Source: JAZGEG01 sp964346665
GTDB taxonomy: Archaea; Aenigmatarchaeota; Aenigmatarchaeia; QMZP01; QMZT01
Direction: 5' to 3'
DNA: 31,524 bases
Assembly (NCBI GenBank): GCA_964346665.1
Contig: CAYFVC010000069.1
Span: 1 to 31,524 of the forward strand
Below, piece by piece: positions 6,666 through 14,182 of this stretch; the stretch's first letter is position 1; every line of letters begins with the position of its first letter. The notes beneath the pieces were generated by a model. The model had not been told where the DNA came from. It did not search any database and worked only from the letters and a program-made list of their open reading frames with translations. A program made the position numbers and the translations under genes.

Positions 6666-6692
6666 TCTCAGCGGCCCCATTTACCGCTTTGA

Positions 6693-6700
6693 TTTATATT
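6693..6700 (+). promoter_or_regulatory. TATA box for the prepilin peptidase gene
   Basis: TTTATATT at 6693-6700 is centred about 26 bases before ATG 6722. The predicted transcript therefore starts at or next to the start codon (leaderless), which decides for ATG 6722 over the in-frame start at 6689. Confidence 0.55.
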
Positions 6701-6721
6701 CGGATAGCCACAATAATTATT

Positions 6722-7555
6722 ATGTTAGAATTCGTACTTCTCGCGATTGGTATTGTGGGTTTTGGCCTTGCAGGATACTGGGACCTCAGATACACGGAAT
6801 TTCCTGATTGGTTGCCATACTCGATGATAATTCTCACCTTGTTTGTAAGAGGAATTTTCGCTTTCGTAGGGAATGACTGGTGGATACTTGGAAATGCTGT
6901 ATTTGTTGGCGTAGCTTTCCTTTCGTTGGGTTTGCTACTCTATTTTTCTAAACAATGGGGTGATGGTGATGCCTGGTTATTGGGGGCGTTGGGTTTTCTG
7001 TTCCCCAGTCAGATTTTCGGGGTGGTCACGACCACTTTCTTCCCATTCCCCTTGACCCTTCTTTTCAATTTCCTATTGGTTTCCCTTGTCTATCTTATCA
7101 TATACTCGATTTTTCTGGGAATCAAGAACAGGGACGTGAACAGGAAGTATTTGGAGTTCTTGAGAAAGGAAAAACGCAGACTCGTGGGGTTGAGCGTTTT
7201 TTTCTTCGCTGTCTCGTGGTTTTTTGCATTCTTTACGTATTTCTGGTTTTCTTTTGAGTTAAATTACACGATGATTTTGCTCCCGTTCCTCCTAACATTC
7301 ATACTTTTCTTCTCTTACTACGCGAAAACTGTTGAGAAATACCTTTTCAAGAGAAGTATAAGGACTAGCGAATTGAAAGAGGGTGATGTGATCCTCGATG
7401 GGAGGTGGAGAGGTCTGACCAAAAGGGAGATAATGGGAATAAGGAGAAAAAATAAGTACGTGTGGGTAAAGGAGGGGGTGAGGTTCGCACCTGTTTTCGT
7501 CATCACGATGTTAATAAGCCTTTTTTACGGAGATTTGTTATTTATATTCATTTAA
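6722..7555 (+). CDS. Archaeal prepilin/preflagellin peptidase (A24 family)
   Basis: 277 residues with about six to seven hydrophobic segments. The two catalytic aspartates of the A24 aspartic peptidases are visible: D21 in GYWDLRYTEFPDW after the first membrane segment, and D83 in the GxGD motif (WGDGDAW, residues 79-85). The family cleaves the short class III signal peptides of type IV pilins and archaellins on the cytoplasmic side of the membrane. No pilin or archaellin gene is present in this window, so the substrate is unknown. I start at ATG 6722 because the TATA box lies just upstream; the earlier in-frame start would overlap that promoter. Confidence 0.85.
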   Translation: MLEFVLLAIGIVGFGLAGYWDLRYTEFPDWLPYSMIILTLFVRGIFAFVGNDWWILGNAVFVGVAFLSLGLLLYFSKQWGDGDAWLLGALGFLFPSQIFGVVTTTFFPFPLTLLFNFLLVSLVYLIIYSIFLGIKNRDVNRKYLEFLRKEKRRLVGLSVFFFAVSWFFAFFTYFWFSFELNYTMILLPFLLTFILFFSYYAKTVEKYLFKRSIRTSELKEGDVILDGRWRGLTKREIMGIRRKNKYVWVKEGVRFAPVFVITMLISLFYGDLLFIFI

Positions 7556-7590
7556 AATTATTATTTTTTAAATTAGAGCTATTTAAGGTA

Positions 7591-7642
7591 TTTTGGAACA
7601 ATAAAAATATGTTTTTATCCTTTTTGAAACAATAAAAAACAT
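7591..7642 (+). repeat. Paired AT-rich direct repeats upstream of the S-layer promoter
   Basis: TTTTGGAACAATAAAAA (7591-7607) recurs with small changes as TTTTTGAAACAATAAAAA from about 7621, some 30 bp apart (about three helical turns). They lie 50-100 bp upstream of the S-layer TATA box in the longest AT-rich gap of the region. They could be activator sites or simply the terminator tract of the upstream gene; the sequence does not decide. Confidence 0.4.
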
Positions 7643-7685
7643 TTTATATGTGTATTTATCTATGTACATAACTGTTTCACGCAAA

Positions 7686-7694
7686 CTATATATA
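7686..7694 (+). promoter_or_regulatory. Strong TATA box of the S-layer gene
   Basis: CTATATATA within 7686-7694, preceded by CGCAAA (BRE-like), is the most TATA-like element of the window. A start about 25 bases later (near 7715) leaves a leader of about 60 nt, unusually long compared with the mostly leaderless genes here. Confidence 0.7.
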
Positions 7695-7721
7695 TCCCCT
7701 GGGCATAAGTATTCATAAGCA

Positions 7722-7772
7722 TCAAGTCCTTACCGCCGAAAAAATCAGGGCTTGACATTTAAAATAGGAGGT
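7722..7772 (+). promoter_or_regulatory. 5' UTR stem-loop and Shine-Dalgarno of the S-layer mRNA
   Basis: TCAAGTCCT (7722-7730) pairs with AGGGCTTGA (7747-7755; one GU pair) around a 16-nt loop. It is followed by a full AGGAGGT at 7766-7772, five bases before the ATG. This suggests a stabilised, strongly translated mRNA, as expected for an abundant surface protein. Confidence 0.6.
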
Positions 7773-7777
7773 AAACT

Positions 7778-10303
7778 ATGAAAATTAAGAGACTTATTGC
7801 AGGTGGTTTGTCAGCAATAGCAGGGGCAACGATACTTTTAGGTGGTGCTCTTGGAGCAGTAACATTTAGCGATGGAATGGGAACGTTCTTTGAAAAAACA
7901 GACACGACCTACACTTCACCGTTAATAGTTGTAGGAGATACAGCGAAGGTACAGGATGTTATAGGAGCGACGGATATAGCAGCGAGTTTTGTTTCAAACT
8001 ACGCTGTTACTGCAAAGGACATCCCAACAGTGGGAGCCACACTGACGGTCACGAGTGGTGGTGCTGACTTGGCAACAACAGCCACAAAACTTTACATAAA
8101 TGATGTTGTAAGCGCTGCCAAGCAAGTGCTCACTGCAGAGGACCTTCCGGTGATTTTGGCTTCTGGAACTTTCGAGGATGATGAAGGAGATGACTACAAC
8201 TTTGATCAGTATGTAACTCTTGGCACGAATGCTGACAGGAAGGTGACATTCGGTAATAGCGATGATGACAGAGATCCGACCCTCTACGTGGACATTGGAA
8301 CAACTGAAGCGAACTTTTTGTATTCCACAAAAGTCGTTTTCGACACAGCCGTTAACTTCAGTCACGACGACGTGCATGGAAACGATATGAGCCTTTTCGG
8401 AAGCAAATACACGATAGCTGCCACGTCCACGAACTCCAAGATAGTGTTGTTCGGTTCTGCGGCAAAGGAAACCATAAACGCTGGAGAAACAAAAACCGTA
8501 ACATTTGGAGGAACCGATTACACAATAGTGGTTTTGGGTATACAGGATCAAACAACAGCGATTGTAAAGGTAAATGACGAATCAGAAGAGGTAACGGAGG
8601 GTCAAGAAGAAACGGTTGCAGGTCTGACCTTCTACGTTGACACCGTGATAAAGTGGGACGCACAGACAGGTGAAGGATATGCAGGGTATGTGCAGCTAAG
8701 CTTGGGCAGCCAGAAGATGATATTCGAGAATGGCCAACCAATTGCGGTGGGAGAAGACGAAGAAGATATTGACGGAACCAATGTCGTTCTCACCACAGAT
8801 GCCAATGGCGATGTGACAGTGATAGAGGTCCAGATTGCAGCAGATGACGACGAAGTGGATGACATAATGCCGGGAGAGGCCTTCGTAGATCCAGTATGGG
8901 GCAGTTTCCAGACCGAATTCTATGGCATGACACCAGAAGAGGATTCAGCCAACAGAGAATTGATAGAGGTCAGCACACCTGGAGATGAAGCAAAGGTTGA
9001 TATGACCACATACAAGGGTGACAAGAAAGAGGTGGCATTCGGATCCGATACTGGTTCAAATGTAGAAGTAATGGTGGACAACGATAAAATCCACGTGGTT
9101 GAAGGTGCCTCAATAGCAGAAAACGAGTACTTGCTTGTTGACGCCGGTGGCTTCACGCACTTCTTCGAGGTAGACAACGTTGAAAAAGCAACAGGAGGCT
9201 CTGCAGGTGAGGTGAAGCTCAAAGACGTGTTCTCCGGTGCAACATACGAGGCGGTACTCGCAAAAGCAGGAGACAACAGTGTGGATAAGTACATAGACGG
9301 ACAGTTATACTACATGAACGTATCGACAGGGAATGAAGAAGTCAGGATAACCTGGAATCACAACGCAAGCGACACCGCAGCTGATGGAGACCCGGGTGCT
9401 TTCCAGACCATTTTCCCAGCACTTAAAACAAAGTACGGGGCTCTGGTCGCGTTTGCAGAGAACTTGACATCTGCCGACGAGGTTGGTTACGGAAGTGCTG
9501 CGAATGCTGTCGTACCTGGTGGTTTCGTATGCGCAGCTGAAGGTTCGTGCAGCCAAGCTGGTGTCACATACGATATTAACTTGACTGCTGGTACAGTTGG
9601 TGTGGCAGGTTCAACAGACGCAACACTTATAGTAGTGGAGGAAGAGGACATTAACGACGCCTATAATTCAGTGATGGTGACTACGATTCATGACGCAACA
9701 GATGACGCTATCCTAGTAAAGCCCGTGATGAGCGGTGGAGCTGTTGCCAATTTCGTTGATCTAGAAACCGACGACGATTACGAGAAATTGGTAGACGTTT
9801 ACGGAGCTGTGGTCACGTGGAATCAAGCAGACAAAGACTCAGCAGACATATCATACCCGAATGACCAGGCAATCGTTGGTATTGGAATTGGTAGCGATCC
9901 GGCATTCTCCGTTGGTGGAGGTGGCGGAGGAACATACAATGAAGCCATTCCGGTCACGAACCCGGTAGCAAAGTTCGCAAGCGAAATAACAGCGGATTCC
10001 ACATTGGACAAGAACCTTATACTTGTGGGTGGTCCGTGTGCGAATGCCCTTGTGAAGACTTTGCTTAACGATGCCTGGAACACAACAGACTCCTGTGATT
10101 ATTGGCTCAACACACACGATACCCTTAAGAGCTCCGGAAACGGTATGATAAAGGTTGTAGAGGGAGCTTTCGGGTCAGGCAAGAATGCGCTGATAGTTGC
10201 TGGAACAACTGCTGCTGACACAAGGAATTTGATAGCCAACAAGGTCATCAAGCCAACAGTGTACTCAGGATTGTCAGGATCTGAATACATCGGAACTGTC
10301 TAG
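7778..10303 (+). CDS. S-layer protein (Methanococcus-type)
   Basis: 841 residues. A signal peptide with a basic start (MKIKR) and hydrophobic core runs to about residue 27 (GGALGA). The mature part is acidic, Thr/Val/Ala/Gly-rich and beta-prone, as expected of a secreted lattice protein. The C-terminal segment LILVGGPCANALVKTLL (about residues 746-762) followed by MIKVVEGAFGSGKNALIVAG is the signature of the S-layer family first known from Methanocaldococcus. Cysteines occur in two close groups (VCAAEGSC; GPCAN with DSCDYW), suggesting disulfides. Several N-x-S/T sequons are present. A run of six glycines (near residue 715) may be a hinge. A strong promoter, stem-loop leader, full Shine-Dalgarno and downstream T-tract mark it as a highly expressed single-gene unit. 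Confidence 0.92.
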   Translation: MKIKRLIAGGLSAIAGATILLGGALGAVTFSDGMGTFFEKTDTTYTSPLIVVGDTAKVQDVIGATDIAASFVSNYAVTAKDIPTVGATLTVTSGGADLATTATKLYINDVVSAAKQVLTAEDLPVILASGTFEDDEGDDYNFDQYVTLGTNADRKVTFGNSDDDRDPTLYVDIGTTEANFLYSTKVVFDTAVNFSHDDVHGNDMSLFGSKYTIAATSTNSKIVLFGSAAKETINAGETKTVTFGGTDYTIVVLGIQDQTTAIVKVNDESEEVTEGQEETVAGLTFYVDTVIKWDAQTGEGYAGYVQLSLGSQKMIFENGQPIAVGEDEEDIDGTNVVLTTDANGDVTVIEVQIAADDDEVDDIMPGEAFVDPVWGSFQTEFYGMTPEEDSANRELIEVSTPGDEAKVDMTTYKGDKKEVAFGSDTGSNVEVMVDNDKIHVVEGASIAENEYLLVDAGGFTHFFEVDNVEKATGGSAGEVKLKDVFSGATYEAVLAKAGDNSVDKYIDGQLYYMNVSTGNEEVRITWNHNASDTAADGDPGAFQTIFPALKTKYGALVAFAENLTSADEVGYGSAANAVVPGGFVCAAEGSCSQAGVTYDINLTAGTVGVAGSTDATLIVVEEEDINDAYNSVMVTTIHDATDDAILVKPVMSGGAVANFVDLETDDDYEKLVDVYGAVVTWNQADKDSADISYPNDQAIVGIGIGSDPAFSVGGGGGGTYNEAIPVTNPVAKFASEITADSTLDKNLILVGGPCANALVKTLLNDAWNTTDSCDYWLNTHDTLKSSGNGMIKVVEGAFGSGKNALIVAGTTAADTRNLIANKVIKPTVYSGLSGSEYIGTV

Positions 10304-10330
10304 ACCACCGAAACTAAAACCTAAAAAACC

Positions 10331-10350
10331 CTTCTTTTTCTTTTTATTTT
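10331..10350 (+). terminator. T-rich terminator after the S-layer gene
   Basis: Three pyrimidine/T runs (CTTCTTTTTC then TTTTTATTTT) begin 28 bases after the S-layer stop, the usual form of archaeal terminators. The convergent glycosyltransferase gene ends at 10389. Confidence 0.6.
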
Positions 10351-10388
10351 AACCCTTTACAGACGTAGGTCTAGCGTAGAATTTGAGT

Positions 10389-11768
10389 CTACCGAGGGTA
10401 TGTCTTTGCTGGTGGAATAGGAAGGATATCTGAGCCATTCAGAGTTGCGTATACTTTATTACCGTTCTTTTGGATCATGTACCAGTCCATTGGCCTCTTC
10501 GAAATCGATTTGAAAATAGCAATGGCCACCGAGAACGAAACCAGCACTCCTGCAGTGAATGAGGATACCAAAAGTTTTGGAAACATCCTAAGTCTTCTGT
10601 TTTTCTTAAGGGCAACTAAGCTTGCTGCTATGAATCCTGATGTGAGTAGGAGATTCCTGCTCACAGCCCTTGTAAATTCCACAATGTCTATGGGGCCGGG
10701 AATGTTCGTCACGAAAGCGATCATTCCTGATACGAACAACAAAGCCAGAATAGGTGAAACCAAATACCCTAGAAGTACAAATGATAGCATAAGCCTTTGC
10801 TTGTTATTGAAGTTCTTGTTGAAAAGTATCTGTTTTTTGTGGTCGATGAAAGCCCTTATTGTTCCGTAAGCCCAGCGCATCTGCTGACGCTTGAATCCGT
10901 TGAAAGTGAAAGGGCTCTCGCCAGGGGTTACAAGGTCAGGAAGATATACGGTCTTGTAGCCCATTTCCATAATCCTAATCGAAAATTCGGTATCTTCCGT
11001 GAGACTCCCGTTTTGCCATCCACCAAGCTTCAAGAGTATATCTCTTTTTATCGCTTCCCCCGAACCGCATATGAAAGAAACTCCAAATCTGTTTATCAAA
11101 GGAAGGGTTAGATGGTGATAAACTATCAGTATCGAGGAATAAAGTCTGGAAACCAGATTCTGGTTGGCATTCGTGAATTCCCATCTGGATTGGACAGCAG
11201 CGACCTTTTTATTTTCAAACGGTTTCACAATCCTCTTCAGAAAGTTTCTCGAAGGGATGAAATCTGAGTCAAATATCACTACAATCTCGCCCTTGGAATG
11301 TTTCAGCATGTTGTTCAGATTACCTGCTTTGAAACCTTCATTCACAGGTCTCCTTATGACCCTTATTTTGTTCTTGTGTTTTTCCGCGAATTCATCTATC
11401 ATTCTCGAAACTTCTTCATCATTGCTGTCGTCCCCTATGATTATCTCGAACTTTTTTTCTGGATAGTCAAATTTAAGGCATTTTTCGGCACATCTCAAAG
11501 CTACAGGCTCGTTGTACGTGGGTATCTGAACCGTAACGAAGGGCAGATTTTTGCTGGGAATGTGCTTTGAATACTTATCTTTCTTTGGTTTTGAAAAAAC
11601 CCCGTTAATTGCGAGTATATAGAACAGGATGGAGAACAACGTAGCTGCCACCAAAATCGTTTCAAATATCATATTGCTGGACAGGTATATTGGTGGCTTT
11701 ATGAAATTATCGAGTATACGTGACATCTCTTCCGAACTCTTGTAAAACATCTCAAATATGCCTTCCAT
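10389..11768 (-). CDS. Membrane glycosyltransferase, family GT2 (processive type)
   Basis: 459 residues. Hydrophobic segments flank a GT-A catalytic domain: one near residues 35-56, several after residue 320. The GT2 D,D,D,QxxRW signature is complete: GDDSND (DD at 113-114), DSD (167-169), TED (257-259) and QQMRW (295-299). This pattern is typical of cellulose-synthase-like and related processive enzymes that make and extrude a polysaccharide at the membrane; the sugar is not predictable. It lies eight bases downstream of a second GT2 gene on the same strand, so the two are probably co-transcribed. It converges with the S-layer gene, which suggests a shared role in the cell envelope, though this is inference. 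Confidence 0.85.
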   Translation of the reverse strand: MEGIFEMFYKSSEEMSRILDNFIKPPIYLSSNMIFETILVAATLFSILFYILAINGVFSKPKKDKYSKHIPSKNLPFVTVQIPTYNEPVALRCAEKCLKFDYPEKKFEIIIGDDSNDEEVSRMIDEFAEKHKNKIRVIRRPVNEGFKAGNLNNMLKHSKGEIVVIFDSDFIPSRNFLKRIVKPFENKKVAAVQSRWEFTNANQNLVSRLYSSILIVYHHLTLPLINRFGVSFICGSGEAIKRDILLKLGGWQNGSLTEDTEFSIRIMEMGYKTVYLPDLVTPGESPFTFNGFKRQQMRWAYGTIRAFIDHKKQILFNKNFNNKQRLMLSFVLLGYLVSPILALLFVSGMIAFVTNIPGPIDIVEFTRAVSRNLLLTSGFIAASLVALKKNRRLRMFPKLLVSSFTAGVLVSFSVAIAIFKSISKRPMDWYMIQKNGNKVYATLNGSDILPIPPAKTYPR

Positions 11769-11776
11769 GATTATCC

Positions 11777-13027
11777 CTATCTCACAAAGGTCCCCCTTCC
11801 TCTTCTCAGGGCAAAGCTCAGGACACTCATTATTATCATTACATTAATTATTATTGTATAAGGAAAGTAAAAAAAGATTCCTAAGCATTTTCTTAGACTT
11901 ATTTCTTCTTTAAATACCGAAAAAGCGATTATCATCATTGCAAGAGTTATAACAGCAGAGAGTATGCCGAATATCGAAAAGAATGATATGCCCCATTCAG
12001 GTATCATGTAAAGTGCGTAGAAGGGTCCCAGGAGGTTGAACCACCTAAACAGGTAAAATAATGCCTCTGCTAAGTTGCTCATGTTGTAAGGCAGCCAATA
12101 ACTAATCTGGTATGTTATTAGAGGTATAACTAGGAACGAAAAGGCGAACCAGAAAAGCTGCATAATTATTAGCAACATCATGGCTATCCCGTATTTCGGT
12201 CTGAACATGTCCTTGTTTATTGAAATGGTTTGCAGCATCCCTTTCCACCATCTAATCCTCTGCTTGAAAAGGGAGTGTAATTTTTGTGGTACGTTGGTCA
12301 TTCCTATCGCGTGTTTAGTGCTCACGGTATTGTAACCTTGCCTTTTTATGCGTATCATTATCTCGAAATCCTCGGTCTCTGTGCGCTTGCTGAATCCGCC
12401 CACTTTCTTCAGCACATCTTTCCTCAAAGAAGTGACGGCCCCCCAGAACCAGAATGCAGTCCCGAAAACTGTGGAAAAACTGTCCATAAGAATTGAATTT
12501 AAAGAATATTCTATGGATTGGAATGCTGTTAACATTGAATTGGGATTGGTAACTCTCGCGGCGCCGCTAACAGCTCCAACCTTTGGGTCGGAAAAGGGTT
12601 TGACTATGTTCCTTATGAAATCCCTATGTACCTCCACGTCGCAGTCAACAGTTACGAGTATGTTATTGGAAGCCTTCGAAACTCCCAAGTTCAATGCATC
12701 CACTTTTCCTTTGTGTTCTTGTTTGATAATGCGTACACCTTTGAATGTTTTCGCTATTTCAACAGTCCTGTCTTCAGAACCGTCATCCACTAAGATGATT
12801 TCGATCTTTTCTCTTGGGTAGTTAGAATTACTTATAGACCGCAGGCAACCTCTTATGTTATTTTCCTCGTTGTAAACCGGTATTATCATGCTCACGTGTG
12901 GTTCGTAAGAGTCTTTCCATCTCTTTTTCCTTAAACTGGAGGCCAAAATAATCACGAACATCAAGCCAAGAACTATGAAAAGCGATAAAAATACAAATCC
13001 TGAAAAAAGCATTACGGGGTCTTCCAT
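11777..13027 (-). CDS. Membrane glycosyltransferase, family GT2
   Basis: 416 residues. An N-terminal membrane segment (about 7-30) precedes a GT-A domain with VSMIIPVYNEENNIRGCL, VDDGSEDRT (DD at 81-82), DCD (128-130), TED (218-220) and QRIRW (256-260). Four or so membrane segments follow from about residue 275. The layout resembles hyaluronan- or poly-GlcNAc-synthase-like GT2 enzymes. A TATA-like ATAATTTAAAG (minus strand, about 13048-13058) lies some 25 bases before the start, so this gene probably leads the two-gene unit. Two processive-type GT2 enzymes in one operon suggest a heteropolymer or two linked steps. Confidence 0.85.
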   Translation of the reverse strand: MEDPVMLFSGFVFLSLFIVLGLMFVIILASSLRKKRWKDSYEPHVSMIIPVYNEENNIRGCLRSISNSNYPREKIEIILVDDGSEDRTVEIAKTFKGVRIIKQEHKGKVDALNLGVSKASNNILVTVDCDVEVHRDFIRNIVKPFSDPKVGAVSGAARVTNPNSMLTAFQSIEYSLNSILMDSFSTVFGTAFWFWGAVTSLRKDVLKKVGGFSKRTETEDFEIMIRIKRQGYNTVSTKHAIGMTNVPQKLHSLFKQRIRWWKGMLQTISINKDMFRPKYGIAMMLLIIMQLFWFAFSFLVIPLITYQISYWLPYNMSNLAEALFYLFRWFNLLGPFYALYMIPEWGISFFSIFGILSAVITLAMMIIAFSVFKEEISLRKCLGIFFYFPYTIIINVMIIMSVLSFALRRGRGTFVR

Positions 13028-13076
13028 AGGTAATAATTGTCCGCCTTCTTTAAATTATGAAACATCCGCCTGTTAT

Positions 13077-14147
13077 TCATTTCAAAACTTCTTTTATAAG
13101 AACAGTAGCATAAGACCCTTTAGGGATTTCAAATTTTAGAACACACTTCAGTTTGTTATCATTCAATTCGTCCTCCCCGAATTTCCATTTCATTCCCTTC
13201 ATCTTCGCTATCCTTTCCCTTTCATCCCCTTCACTGGAAAGCTCTGGCATGGATTTTATCCTGAAATCCGAAGTTCGGGTGTTCTCCCTTTTCAGGATTC
13301 TATCTATTTGTTTCCTTGTTTTGTATTTGGTAATATCAGTTCGAAACCCTATTATTGGAATACGAACCTCATTCGAGAACTTCGCAATCTCGTTCCACAG
13401 ATATGATTGATAGGAATGAACGAAAAGCCTTCGGAACTTCTTCGGTATTTTACGCAAAGCCCCTGCGTAATCATTCGGTTTTTTTATCAGGTGGTTGAGT
13501 AGAGCCAGCTCGTTATGAAGTGACTTTGGACACTCCTTAAGAGCGATCCCAAAATCCTTTGTTTTCCTTAGATTGCCCCGAAATTTCGCAACTTCTTCTT
13601 TCTCTTCCCCTTCCTTCGTTAGATATATCCACACCGCTTCCTTCAAACGGTTTTTCAGGATTTCCCTCCCAACCAAATGTGTATTGTTCCGAAATCCAAA
13701 CCTCTGCTCCCCGAAATAGTTAACAAAGCCGTTTTCCTTTATCCTTCTCAAATTTCTTTCGATTTTTTCCTTTCTTTCGATATCCCTTACAACTATCTCG
13801 AAAACGTTCGCTCTCAAATCCCCGAGGTTTATCCTCTCGTTTTTCCTCTCAAAATCCGAAAGCTCAAGATCTTTGATCTTCAAATCCTTCAACCTCTCGA
13901 GAGGGATGTTCCATACTGAAATTTTCTGGTATGTGACCGCTCTCTTATCTTTAACACCCGCATATCCGAATCTTTTGATGGAAACCCCAAGTCTTCTCGA
14001 TATCGTTCTCAATGCTCGAAATAAGTCCCAGTTTCTCTTCTTGAGCGTGAACCAAACATAAAATCCTTTTTCTTCTTTTTTCGAATCCTTCTTTTCAAAA
14101 ATTTCCCTGACCACGAAATCCTCGGGAATCTCCTTTATCCTCGGCAT
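13077..14147 (-). CDS. truD: tRNA pseudouridine synthase TruD
   Basis: 356 residues. TruD makes pseudouridine 13 in tRNA in bacteria; archaeal relatives are related to Pus7. The catalytic motif GYAGVKDKRA has the nucleophile D67. Other family blocks are ENGFVNYFGEQRFG (about residues 136-149) and, near the C-terminus, KFEIPKGSYATVLIKEV. In tRNA-Pro and tRNA-Lys of this window positions 13 are T (6477) and C (28772), so only tRNA-Pro could carry this base. The start at 14147 is 35 bases from the divergent propeller gene, with AT-rich promoter sequence between. Confidence 0.93.
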   Translation of the reverse strand: MPRIKEIPEDFVVREIFEKKDSKKEEKGFYVWFTLKKRNWDLFRALRTISRRLGVSIKRFGYAGVKDKRAVTYQKISVWNIPLERLKDLKIKDLELSDFERKNERINLGDLRANVFEIVVRDIERKEKIERNLRRIKENGFVNYFGEQRFGFRNNTHLVGREILKNRLKEAVWIYLTKEGEEKEEVAKFRGNLRKTKDFGIALKECPKSLHNELALLNHLIKKPNDYAGALRKIPKKFRRLFVHSYQSYLWNEIAKFSNEVRIPIIGFRTDITKYKTRKQIDRILKRENTRTSDFRIKSMPELSSEGDERERIAKMKGMKWKFGEDELNDNKLKCVLKFEIPKGSYATVLIKEVLK

Positions 14148-14182
14148 AAACAGTTTTTATTTTAATATTTTTAATTTAATCT
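14148..14182. promoter_or_regulatory. 35-bp bidirectional promoter region
   Basis: The divergent truD and propeller genes are separated by only 35 bp, almost entirely A and T, with TATA-like tracts readable on both strands about 25 bases from each start. Both transcripts are probably leaderless, and the two promoters must overlap, so expression of the pair may be linked. Confidence 0.5.

Larger units (their letters stand above)
6465..6679 (+). tRNA. tRNA-Pro(CGG) interrupted by three introns
   Basis: The acceptor strands are GGGGCCG (6465-6471) and CGGCCCC (6672-6678), discriminator A6679; CCA is not encoded. After removal of introns 6488-6519, 6537-6605 and 6627-6665 (140 nt) a normal 75-nt tRNA remains. 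Its D-stem is GTGT/GCAT (two GU pairs) with D-loop AGTTTGGTCTA. The anticodon stem is CAGGC/GTCTG with loop TTCGGGA, so the anticodon is CGG. The variable loop is CGAC, and the T-arm is CTGAG-TTCAAAT-CTCAG. The D-loop and T-loop match those I recall for archaeal tRNA-Pro. The anticodon and T-loop introns form textbook bulge-helix-bulge (BHB) motifs; the D-loop intron is a relaxed one. Introns at D- and T-loop sites are rare outside certain archaea. Confidence 0.9.

Noticed and set aside
7994..8551. 185-codon minus-strand frame inside the S-layer gene
   Set aside because: Antisense shadow, with Cys/Ser/His-rich composition unlike the proteins of this genome.
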